From: a bacterium | GTDB lineage: Archaea > Thermoproteota > Nitrososphaeria > Nitrososphaerales > Nitrososphaeraceae | Reading direction: 5' to 3' | Length of the DNA: 9,081 bases | Assembly (NCBI GenBank): GCA_014381105.1 | Contig: JACMIO010000136.1 | Span: forward strand, 1-9,081 | In this document: positions 1-5,187 of the stretch, piece by piece | Layout: each line of letters opens with the position of its first letter | How positions within the stretch are numbered: position 1 is the stretch's first letter | Notes under the pieces: generated by a model | The model's database searches: none | Told to the model about the DNA's origin: nothing | What the model saw: only the letters and a program-made list of their open reading frames with translations | Translations under genes and position numbers: made by a program

Positions 1-105
1 GTTTGGAGTTGTTAGGTTAGGTTGGGTATTTGGAGTTGTTAGGTTAGGTTGGGTGTTTGGAGTTGTTAGGTTAGGTTGGGTGTTTGGAGTTGTTAGGTTA
101 GGTTG
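1..105. repeat. 27-bp tandem repeat, about 3.9 copies
   Basis: Units occupy 1-27, 28-54, 55-81 and 82-105 (last one partial) and differ only at position 28. The plus strand is G-rich, with GGTTAGGTTGGG in each unit, and could form G-quadruplex-like structures. The period is a multiple of three and keeps the minus-strand frame open as TQPNLTTPN. It is therefore best read as a coding minisatellite in the secreted protein gene. The array continues past the left edge. Confidence 0.9.
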
Positions 106-231
106 AATAGGAGAAAAAGTATCTGGGATGGTCAAGTTAGGCTGTGCAATAGTTAAACCATGTGTAGAAAAAAGTACAAGACCAATGAGAGAGATGATAT
201 AAACATAATATAACCTGAAATTTGTTGACAC
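1..231 (-). CDS. Secreted repeat protein, N-terminal part (partial, runs off left edge)
   Basis: A GTG start at 231 opens a frame with no stop for 77 codons to the window edge. Residues 1-29 form a typical signal peptide: a short polar start, a hydrophobic core (YYVYIISLIGLVLF) and a likely cut after LTIA. The mature part starts with one degenerate copy, AQPNLTIPD (residues 29-37), then a spacer, then QPNLTTPN and three copies of TQPNLTTPN. Each copy holds the N-glycosylation sequon N-L-T (N32, N45, N54, N63, N72). The only base difference between the near-identical copies (position 28) is silent, AAT for AAC, which supports this strand and frame. An in-frame stop lies just upstream of the start region, and a TATA-like box sits 26 nt before GTG, as expected for a leaderless mRNA. 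The Thr/Pro/Asn-rich repeat is probably a glycosylated stalk or linker of a cell-surface protein. The functional domain, if any, lies outside the window. Confidence 0.72.
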   Translation of the reverse strand, partial: MSTNFRLYYVYIISLIGLVLFSTHGLTIAQPNLTIPDTFSPIQPNLTTPNTQPNLTTPNTQPNLTTPNTQPNLTTPN

Positions 232-646
232 TTGAACTGGTCTAGAAAATTGCTAATAAATCATCAGGTTCATATGTTGTGTCTTCATAGTAAATATTTG
301 TGATCCAGAGACATTCAAACGTCGAGTTCTCATTGTGTCCATGTTTTCAAATTTTCTAATAATGGCAAAAAATACTAAGAAATTCTTTTGTAAATGCACC
401 AAAACTAAAACATCTATTGCAAAAATCATGAGCACTTCGTTCAAATTTCACATAGAAAGGCTAGTCGTATTGTCAAGTGTAATGTACATTAATGATTTTT
501 CCTTCCCAGAAATGAATTGCAAAAAAGATATAGAAATTAGTTATTGGTGCACAAGTTCAAATCAAAGATGATTCGGTAACACGCGTTACTAATTATACGA
601 ATAGTTTTGTAGGGAAAAAGCGGTTACCTAAAAAGAGTTAGGGGAA
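232..646. other. Intergenic stretch without a convincing gene
   Basis: Two short overlapping frames exist here (plus 335-571, minus 253-444). Neither has recognisable homology, a well-placed promoter box or a domain-like composition. The one structure seen is a loose inverted repeat, GGTAAC at 575-580 with GTTACC at 623-628, plus a compact GTAAC-N4-GTTAC element at 576-589. These lie downstream of the 3' end of the CBS gene, so they could belong to its 3' untranslated region. Confidence 0.4.
253..260 (-). promoter_or_regulatory. TATA-like box for the secreted repeat protein
   Basis: TTTATTAG on the minus strand is centred about 26 nt before the GTG at 231. This places transcription initiation at or next to the start codon (leaderless). 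No Shine-Dalgarno sequence is visible. Confidence 0.45.
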
Positions 647-1279
647 TCATTCCATAAGGTGCCTGACATCGCCTTCCAAAATTCCAGATTCATTGTGAAG
701 TCTATCGATGTGTTTTGAAAGACCTTCTTTTGTATCAAACGGAGAACCGCAATATGCACAACTGAAATTTGCTTTACTAGTATCCTTCACATATTCTATT
801 GACTTGGTATCAATAATACATACCGGGGTTCCATGAAGAACTTCATCAATGGATGAAAGAGCAATGGTTTCCATTTTCCTCGATATGTCCTCGCGTGATA
901 TTATTCCAAGGACAGCGGAGTATGCATGAACCATCAATTGTCTTACATTTCGCTTATTCATAATTGTCAGAGCATCTTTTATTGTATTTTGTGGATTGAC
1001 TGCTAGAACAGGTGATGTCATTATTTCTCTTAGCTTAATCTTGGAGGGATTTTTTCCTTCAGATGTTACTTTATAGAGAATATCGGTCTTGCTTACCATG
1101 CCGACCACTTCTCCAAGATGTGTAGCAAGGACGCTGCGCTGGTTTCTTTCCTTCATCCCTTTTATTGCCTCATCCAGAGTCTTATCAGCTTCAAGTATAA
1201 TTGCATCATTATTCATTAAATTTCCAACAGGCCATGAGAGGAGTGAAGAAATACTTTCGGAAATTAGGGCACTAGTCAT
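647..1279 (-). CDS. Two-CBS-domain protein with C-terminal C2H2 zinc finger
   Basis: This 210-residue protein carries two CBS domains, roughly residues 17-70 and 84-138. The signatures are an 'M..DAIILEADKTLDEAIKGM' lead-in with 'GEVVGMVSKTDIL' in the first, and 'IMTSPVLAVNPQNTIKDAL' with 'AVLGIISREDI' in the second. Paired CBS domains commonly bind adenosyl nucleotides and act as energy or metabolite sensors. The C-terminal tail holds C174-x2-C177-x12-H190-x4-H195 inside 'FSCAYCGSPFDTKEGL', a classical C2H2 zinc finger. No enzyme domain is attached, so it probably acts as a regulator that couples ligand sensing to DNA, RNA or protein binding; that role is inferred. It starts with ATG at 1279, with a TATA-like box 26 nt upstream. 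It is divergent from the integrase remnant. Confidence 0.85.
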   Translation of the reverse strand: MTSALISESISSLLSWPVGNLMNNDAIILEADKTLDEAIKGMKERNQRSVLATHLGEVVGMVSKTDILYKVTSEGKNPSKIKLREIMTSPVLAVNPQNTIKDALTIMNKRNVRQLMVHAYSAVLGIISREDISRKMETIALSSIDEVLHGTPVCIIDTKSIEYVKDTSKANFSCAYCGSPFDTKEGLSKHIDRLHNESGILEGDVRHLME

Positions 1280-1299
1280 GAATATATTATTGGGAGGAT

Positions 1300-1310
1300 A
1301 TATTTATATA
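1300..1310 (-). promoter_or_regulatory. TATA-like box for the CBS-zinc finger gene
   Basis: TATATAAATAT on the minus strand is centred about 26 nt before the ATG at 1279. It lies in a longer TA-rich run that is also upstream of the divergent integrase remnant. Confidence 0.5.
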
Positions 1311-1345
1311 TATATACGATTTAGGCACTTTTTTAAGTTAGTTGA

Positions 1346-1353
1346 CTTATATT
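1346..1353 (+). promoter_or_regulatory. TATA-like box upstream of the integrase remnant
   Basis: CTTATATT is centred about 25 nt before the ATG at 1374. This is the same spacing as at the intact genes, and it suggests the fossil gene once had its own leaderless promoter. Confidence 0.35.
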
Positions 1354-1373
1354 CCAACCGAATAGAGAATTAG

Positions 1374-1648
1374 ATGTCAATTTTACAAGAAAAACAGTCT
1401 GATGAAAAAGAAAATGAATTATACCTTAATTTCATAAATTCGCTCAAATCAGATGTAACGAAAGAAATCTAGAATATAACATCTAGGCATTCATGAAATT
1501 TTGTAATGTAGGAAATTTTTATGATCTTTCAGTAATGGTATATTTTGAAAAGTAATAACTGATTATAAGATAACTTATTCGCTGATGAGAAATTTATTTA
1601 TAAATTTTCTATGAAATGGATCCATCATTCTCACCATAACGAATGATA
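1374..1648 (+). pseudogene. Degraded tyrosine recombinase (archaeal phage-type integrase), N-terminal domain only
   Basis: Four pieces in successive frames together read like the N-terminal core-binding domain of thaumarchaeal integrases. Piece 1 (1374-1472, intact ATG) ends in LYLNFINSLKSDVTKEI followed by TAG. Piece 2 (1490-1552) reads FMKFCNVGNFYDLS and ends in TAA. Piece 3 (1552-1611) reads VITDYKITYSLMRNLFINFL. Piece 4 (1607-1648) reads FYEMDPSFSP, a stop, then RMI. The pieces are in the right order and spacing for the pattern 'xxLNxxxSLKSxxTKxxY ... FMKFCN ... IIDYI ... FYEMN ... KRxI', recalled from the family. The last stop falls where a Lys codon (AAA to TAA) would be expected. The catalytic domain with the R...HxxR...Y residues is not found downstream. 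At least two in-frame stops and three frameshifts mean it is dead. The identification rests on recalled family patterns, not on a search. Confidence 0.5.
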
Positions 1649-1683
1649 TGATTGGTGCTTTCTCCTACCGAAGGCACCAATCA
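1649..1683. repeat. Hairpin: 14-bp stem, 7-nt loop
   Basis: TGATTGGTGCTTTC (1649-1662) pairs with GAAGGCACCAATCA (1670-1683) around the loop TCCTACC (1663-1669). All 14 positions pair, with one G.T wobble. It begins directly where the integrase-like sequence ends and lies downstream of the 3' end of the minus-strand small secreted protein gene (stop near 1748). It could be a 3'-end structure or terminator for that gene, a small structured RNA, or a scar or end of a mobile element. No T-tract follows on either strand. Confidence 0.7.
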
Positions 1684-1747
1684 ATTCGTAAAGAACATTG
1701 TTTATTTTGGCGACATCACTATATGTTGGTCGAAAATGAATAACCGA

Positions 1748-1954
1748 CTACTCCGTCTGCTCGGAGCACAGACTGTCTGCCATCAAATCATTTTTCTGCT
1801 CTACTTCGCACGCGTGACGGTCTTCAAAACAAAATGGGCCTCCATTCTCTGAATCATAACAATATACATTATGTGAATCAGCAGAGACTACTCCGGTTAA
1901 CATGGTCGCAAAGATAGCCACAGAGGTAAGCAATGTGATATTCAGGACTCTCAT
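1748..1954 (-). CDS. Small secreted four-cysteine protein
   Basis: This 68-residue protein has an N-terminal signal peptide (LNITLLTSVAIFATMLTGVVSA split by a Met-Arg start; likely cut after A25). The acidic mature part has only about 43 residues and four cysteines: C32, C42, C49 and C63. The even number and the export signal suggest two disulfides outside the cell membrane. The stretch YCYDSENGGPFCFE resembles small exported proteins I recall from Nitrososphaerales, but the function is unknown. The ATG start at 1954 is supported by a TATA-like box 26 nt upstream. It sits alone between the integrase remnant and eL13. The plus-strand frame that overlaps it has no such features and is a shadow. 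Confidence 0.72.
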   Translation of the reverse strand: MRVLNITLLTSVAIFATMLTGVVSADSHNVYCYDSENGGPFCFEDRHACEVEQKNDLMADSLCSEQTE

Positions 1955-1976
1955 TACTTAAGTTAGGGGAACATAG

Positions 1977-1984
1977 TTTAATAT
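1977..1984 (-). promoter_or_regulatory. TATA-like box for the small secreted protein
   Basis: ATATTAAA on the minus strand is centred about 26 nt before the ATG at 1954, giving a leaderless arrangement. Confidence 0.4.
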
Positions 1985-2110
1985 CCACATTAAGAAATTC
2001 TAAATTAATATATGCACGTTAAACTCCTTATTTATATATACAAATATTGACGCTGATTTGGAGCACTAAAAAAATTCAGGATACGAAATTATGACCTTGG
2101 TGTTATTAAT

Positions 2111-2386
2111 TCAAGAATCTTCCTTGGTGTTTTTTCTAGGCCTTTTTTGTTTTACGGTATTCAACTTTGTACTTTTTTGACTTAAGAAAGCCTTCAGTTT
2201 CTCAATGTTTTCCTCATGAACTGTAGTCCGAAATGGATCTATTGGAACTTTATTCTTTCGTGCAGTCCGAATATCTGTTACCCCTGATTGTATTAATTCA
2301 TTCTTAGAATAACCCCGTCCACGTCGTGAAATTTGTATTCCATTGGTTACAGTTTTGACGATTCCACGCTTAATAGCATCCTTCAT
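2111..2386 (-). CDS. rpl13e: 50S ribosomal protein eL13 (L13e)
   Basis: This is a ribosomal large-subunit protein of the L13e family. That family occurs in eukaryotes and in some archaea, including the Crenarchaeota and Thaumarchaeota. The signature is ISRRGRGYSKNEL followed by 'VPIDPFRTTVHEENIEKLK' near the middle, with a basic C-terminal tail (KQKRPRKNTKED). I place the start at ATG 2386, giving 91 residues starting MKDAIKRGIVKTV, because a TATA-like box is centred 27 nt upstream. An in-frame TTG at 2395 would add three residues (MLS). It is a single gene, divergent from tRNA-Met. Confidence 0.85.
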   Translation of the reverse strand: MKDAIKRGIVKTVTNGIQISRRGRGYSKNELIQSGVTDIRTARKNKVPIDPFRTTVHEENIEKLKAFLSQKSTKLNTVKQKRPRKNTKEDS

Positions 2387-2408
2387 ACTCAACAAAAATT
2401 AAAGATCT

Positions 2409-2417
2409 AAATTAAAA
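2409..2417 (-). promoter_or_regulatory. TATA-like box for the eL13 gene
   Basis: TTTTAATTT on the minus strand is centred 27 nt before ATG 2386 and about 18 nt before the alternative TTG 2395. The normal archaeal spacing therefore favours the ATG as the start. Confidence 0.4.
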
Positions 2418-2522
2418 GGTTTCTTGACTGACTGTCCCTTTTCTAAGGTGGACCTGTTTACGATTGTTCTGACACTAAAGTCACGAGTAAAGTCTCAATA
2501 CTCAATGAAAAATGCTTTGAAT

Positions 2523-2532
2523 AAAATATATT
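2523..2532 (+). promoter_or_regulatory. TATA-like box for tRNA-Met
   Basis: AAAATATATT lies about 41 nt before the mature 5' end. This would give a short 5' leader of about 15 nt to be removed by RNase P. Confidence 0.35.
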
Positions 2533-2568
2533 ATGTTTCAAAAAATCATTGTGCTCAAGGAGCTGAGC

Positions 2569-2643
2569 GCCGGGGTAGCTCAGCTTGGTCAGAGCGTTCG
2601 ACTCATAATCGAAAGGCCGCGGGCTCAAGTCCCGCCTCCGGCA
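2569..2643 (+). tRNA. tRNA-Met(CAT), elongator type
   Basis: A full cloverleaf of 75 nt without an intron. The acceptor stem GCCGGGG (2569-2575) pairs with CTCCGGC (2636-2642), including one G.T pair, and the discriminator is A at 2643. The anticodon stem TTCGA/TCGAA (2597-2601/2609-2613) closes the loop CTCATAA, with anticodon CAT at 2604-2606. The T stem is GCGGG/CCCGC with loop CTCAAGT. CCA is not encoded. The anticodon stem lacks the three G-C pairs of initiator tRNA, so this is elongator Met. A tRNA-Ile2 with modified C34 shares the CAT anticodon and cannot be fully excluded. Confidence 0.93.
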
Positions 2644-2683
2644 CGTAATCATAAAATTCAGAGGACCCTTGAAAAATAAAGAG

Positions 2684-2691
2684 ATATTTAT
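2684..2691 (+). promoter_or_regulatory. TATA-like box for the DedA-family gene
   Basis: ATATTTAT is centred about 27 nt before the TTG at 2715. It supports that codon as a leaderless start. Confidence 0.45.
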
Positions 2692-2714
2692 GCCGTTAAT
2701 TTTCTAACCATTGA

Positions 2715-3368
2715 TTGTCAATTACGTTCGAAATTCTAAAACCAGTCATAGATTTTGTAATATCATTTATATCTACTTTGGGATACCCAGGTATTTTTTT
2801 ACTAAGTGTTTTAGAAAGTGCACTCATTCCAATCCCAAGCGAAATAATCATGCCATTTTCAGGTTTTCTAGTTAGCAATGGGACATTTGAACCTGTTAGC
2901 GTTGTACTAGCTGGCACATTTGGAAATCTCGTAGGTTCAATTCTGACATATTTTTTGGGAATTAAGGTTGGTAGGGCATTTATATTAAAATATGGAAAGT
3001 ACATCTTGTTTAAAAAAAGTCATCTTGAATTTACAGAAGAATTGTTCCAGAAGTATGGGGACAAAATTTCATTCTTTTGCAGATTATTACCCGCAATCCG
3101 AACATATATTTCTCTACCATGCGGCATTGGTAAAACTAATTTTGTTAAATTTTCGATTTACACATTTCTAGGATCACTCATCTGGAATACAATGTTAACT
3201 TACGTTGGTATCATATTTGGACACAATTGGAAGAATATAGACAAGTACGCAATATATCTAGATGTAGTATCTGCCTGTGTTATCTCGGTATTCATCATCT
3301 GGTTCATTGTCAAGATTCGAAAGCGATCCAAAACCAATCAGAAAGGAGAAATTCCACACAGTGATTAA
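2715..3368 (+). CDS. DedA/VTT-family integral membrane protein
   Basis: This 217-residue membrane protein belongs to the DedA (SNARE-associated, VTT) family. Members are implicated in lipid flipping or carrier recycling and in membrane homeostasis. The motif E34-S-A-L-I-P-I-P-S-E (34-43), followed by MPFSG, is the usual first re-entrant signature. The second, FCRLLPAIRTYISLPCGIG (121-139), contains the conserved R123 and R129 and the small residues after them. Hydrophobic segments lie at about 11-33, 44-54, 63-83, 145-168 and 183-200, and the C-terminal tail is basic and cytoplasmic-looking. The start is TTG; an in-frame stop directly precedes it, so no longer N-terminus is possible. The phosphodiesterase gene follows after 84 nt on the same strand. 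Confidence 0.88.
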   Translation: MSITFEILKPVIDFVISFISTLGYPGIFLLSVLESALIPIPSEIIMPFSGFLVSNGTFEPVSVVLAGTFGNLVGSILTYFLGIKVGRAFILKYGKYILFKKSHLEFTEELFQKYGDKISFFCRLLPAIRTYISLPCGIGKTNFVKFSIYTFLGSLIWNTMLTYVGIIFGHNWKNIDKYAIYLDVVSACVISVFIIWFIVKIRKRSKTNQKGEIPHSD

Positions 3369-3452
3369 TGTAAATTCAATTGTAATGTTGAAAACTAATT
3401 ATTTCCAATAGATTTGTTTATTTGCAATAAATGACATAAATCAATGTAATTT

Positions 3453-3968
3453 ATGAACTTACGTATGATATCCGATACGCATGATGACCTACTAAGTCTT
3501 AAGAGCGCGATAAAGATATTTAATGAAAGAAAAGTCAGCCACGTAATTCATGCCGGCGATTATGTTTTCCCAGGAGTAGTAAAGGAATTCAAACATTTGA
3601 ATTGCAAATTAATAGGTGTACTTGATAACAATGATGGTGAAAAATTTGGATTGCTAAAAAATTTTCAAGATATTGGTGGAGAATTGCATGGAGAATTTTG
3701 TGATCTGGAATTAGATAATCTCAAAATTGGAATATATCACGGAACCAATAATAAGATGACAGAAGATATTATCTCAACTCAACTCTACGATTTAGTCATT
3801 CACGGGCATACGCATAGAAAAAGAGATGATAAAATAGGTGATGTACTGGTGCTAAAGTCTGGTTGTGCACATAGAGAGTTTCCGAATATAGAAGGAGAGA
3901 TTGAAACAGAACCATCAATCATCATATTTGATACTACAAAAATGTCTTATCAATTTATTAGACTATAA
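3453..3968 (+). CDS. YfcE/MJ0936-type metallophosphoesterase
   Basis: This 171-residue protein is a compact calcineurin-like phosphoesterase of the YfcE/MJ0936 group, small phosphodiesterases that use two divalent metals. The metal-binding motifs appear in order: D8-x-H10 (SDTHDD), G35-D36 (HAGD), N59-x-D61 (in VLDNNDG, where the family usually has GN-D), H96 (YHGT) and G118-H119-T120-H121. All expected ligands are present. The natural substrate is not known from sequence; relatives act on cyclic nucleotides or phosphodiester model substrates. It starts with ATG at 3453, with AT-rich sequence about 25-33 nt upstream. It is convergent with aIF5A, 60 nt away. Confidence 0.88.
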   Translation: MNLRMISDTHDDLLSLKSAIKIFNERKVSHVIHAGDYVFPGVVKEFKHLNCKLIGVLDNNDGEKFGLLKNFQDIGGELHGEFCDLELDNLKIGIYHGTNNKMTEDIISTQLYDLVIHGHTHRKRDDKIGDVLVLKSGCAHREFPNIEGEIETEPSIIIFDTTKMSYQFIRL

Positions 3969-4028
3969 TTTTATTGAATGATATCTTAGTTGGTAATTTT
4001 TGCCGTAATATGTTAATTATTTGTAGAT

Positions 4029-4421
4029 CTAGCTTTTAATTCTGGTTAATTTTACCCTTTCAAGAACTTTCCAATATTCTACTTCAGCTCCTTGCACAAT
4101 TTTTTCTCGTATTTCTTCTTCTGCTGAAGTAGTTTCAAACATTTCAAAAGTTTCCAGATCCATTACCTGAAACGTTTGCCCAGAGATAGAGATAATTTGA
4201 CCATTTCGCTTGTCTATTAGTGGAACTTCCACACTTGCAGAAACAGGCGAAACTAGACTGTGCTTTGACCCGTCGAATACAGAGATTGCAGAAACTCTTG
4301 CTTTTGCCGATCCGTGTTTTCCGGGCTTACTGTGATCGTATGATACAATCCGGCATGGTTCGCTGTCAATAATTATATAGGAACCTACTTTTAGGCTCCC
4401 CAAATCCATCGGTTTGCTCAA
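4029..4421 (-). CDS. Translation factor aIF5A (hypusine-containing)
   Basis: This 130-residue archaeal homologue of eIF5A and bacterial EF-P relieves ribosome stalling, for example at proline-rich stretches. The hypusination loop S31-K-P-G-K-H-G-S is intact, with K35 as the expected site of deoxyhypusine or hypusine. The N-terminal SH3-like KOW domain spans about residues 6-70. The C-terminal OB domain (about 72-130) contains VPLIDKRNGQIISI and ends with VLERVKLTRIKS. The start is TTG at 4421 (MSKPMDLGSLK), chosen because the MSKPxDLG beginning is typical of archaeal relatives as I recall them. ATG at 4409 is the alternative. It forms the downstream end of a same-strand series behind the EVDGK protein, but it has its own TATA-like box. 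Confidence 0.93.
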   Translation of the reverse strand: MSKPMDLGSLKVGSYIIIDSEPCRIVSYDHSKPGKHGSAKARVSAISVFDGSKHSLVSPVSASVEVPLIDKRNGQIISISGQTFQVMDLETFEMFETTSAEEEIREKIVQGAEVEYWKVLERVKLTRIKS

Positions 4422-4450
4422 TAGTGGTCGAAAAAGTAGAAAATTGCTTC

Positions 4451-4458
4451 ATATTTAA
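4451..4458 (-). promoter_or_regulatory. TATA-like box for aIF5A
   Basis: TTAAATAT on the minus strand is centred about 33 nt before the TTG at 4421. It would give a leader of only a few nucleotides. Confidence 0.35.
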
Positions 4459-4477
4459 CGGTTCTGATCTGACTGTT

Positions 4478-5083
4478 CTATCTTAGTTTCTCTAAAATAG
4501 AGAAGCTTACAAGATTAATAAGAGGAATCCCTTTTCTTGCAACATCCTTTCTTGTTTTTTCGCAATAATTCTGATCACTTTGATGACTCTTTTTACCATC
4601 AACTTCTAAAATTATGATATTATCCGCATGCGGAAAAATAAATGGTAATTTCTTGTTATTCATGAATTTTAGATTTCCCAGGTTTGCACTTACGACCATG
4701 TCTCTTCTCGCTAAAATCCCTGCGATATCTCTCAATTCGTGATTATCTTGATCGTATCTTGTATAGTACATTGAGACATAACTGACCTTTTCGTGATATT
4801 TTTCGAATAATTCTGTTTCATTATTGACGAGAAAAAGAGAACTATTCGGGCGTTGATATTTTGAAATTCCTTCAACAATATTGTCAAGGCCAGCATATTT
4901 GACAAGAATATAATGATTTGAGTTATTTGGAAAATACGGCTTGCTTTCAAATGCAAATGTTGCCGTAGCAAAGTACAAATCTTTAACAACGTCAGAATTC
5001 TTCCAATACTCTATCAAATTTTGAGCATTGTTATCTCTTGGATAGCATATGTATCCGCAAGATGCAATTGAAATATTATTCAA
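4478..5083 (-). CDS. Hypothetical protein with an EVDGK motif (possible nuclease-like C-terminus)
   Basis: This 201-residue soluble protein is not recognised as a whole. There is no signal peptide or membrane segment. The C-terminal third reads as a beta-strand (NIIILEVDGKKSH, with E160, D162, K164 and H166 or H167) followed by a basic helix (EKTRKDVARKG) and another strand (IPLINLV). This order is loosely like Vsr/DUF559 or other PD-(D/E)xK nuclease folds, where an acidic strand (E-x-D-G) precedes an Arg-containing helix and a final strand. D154 could be a further acidic ligand. The N-terminal two-thirds, rich in aromatic residues (SYVSMYYTRY), gives no clue. The TTG start at 5083 has a TATA-like box 28 nt upstream. 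A conserved lineage-specific gene is plausible; the nuclease idea is weak. Confidence 0.72.
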   Translation of the reverse strand: MNNISIASCGYICYPRDNNAQNLIEYWKNSDVVKDLYFATATFAFESKPYFPNNSNHYILVKYAGLDNIVEGISKYQRPNSSLFLVNNETELFEKYHEKVSYVSMYYTRYDQDNHELRDIAGILARRDMVVSANLGNLKFMNNKKLPFIFPHADNIIILEVDGKKSHQSDQNYCEKTRKDVARKGIPLINLVSFSILEKLR

Positions 5084-5106
5084 TTCTAGAATCGTAATTG
5101 AAGAGT

Positions 5107-5116
5107 ATTATTTATA
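5107..5116 (-). promoter_or_regulatory. TATA-like box for the EVDGK hypothetical gene
   Basis: TATAAATAAT on the minus strand is centred about 28 nt before the TTG at 5083 and is close to the archaeal consensus. It indicates a promoter separate from that of the upstream glycosyltransferase. Confidence 0.5.
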
Positions 5117-5133
5117 CCATTTTTATTTTGACT

Positions 5134-5150
5134 AAAAAGCTCAGCCTTTT
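5134..5150 (-). terminator. Possible terminator after the glycosyltransferase
   Basis: On the minus strand AAAAGGC-TGA-GCTTTTT forms a 7-bp stem (one G.T) with a 3-nt loop. A T-run (5153-5159) precedes it and the stem itself ends in five Ts. Archaeal termination mostly relies on T-tracts, which fits here, but the stem is weak. Confidence 0.3.
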
Positions 5151-5187
5151 AAGAAAAAATTAGAAATTCTAAGCGTTTTTGTTATTT

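Noticed and set aside
1..105. Telomere-like or non-coding G-rich array (GGTTAGG motifs)
   Set aside because: The minus strand keeps an open frame through all copies, continues upstream into a degenerate copy and a signal peptide, and the one variant base is silent. Coding sequence explains it better.
1..106. Plus-strand frame of FGVVRLGWV repeats ending in TGA at 104-106
   Set aside because: It is open only because the unit is a multiple of three. It has no start within the window, and the minus-strand reading has signal peptide, sequons and promoter support.
253..444. Minus-strand frame of 63 codons with a hydrophobic N-terminal half
   Set aside because: It could be a small membrane protein, but it has no clear TATA box or recognisable motif, and the frame is short in AT-rich DNA. 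Evidence is too thin to list as a gene.
335..571. Plus-strand frame of 78 codons
   Set aside because: No family resemblance and no promoter box at the usual distance. It overlaps another equally weak frame on the opposite strand.
1649..1683. CRISPR-like or riboswitch structure
   Set aside because: It is a single hairpin without repeated units or spacers, and it is not in front of a coding sequence on the same strand.
1652..1852. Plus-strand frame of 66 codons
   Set aside because: Most of its length is antisense to the small secreted protein, and its start lies inside the hairpin. It shows no protein-like features.
1374..2643. Integrated element bounded by the integrase fossil and tRNA-Met
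   Set aside because: I could not find a duplicated copy of the tRNA 3' end in the window, and eL13, a housekeeping gene, lies between them. The proximity alone does not define an element.
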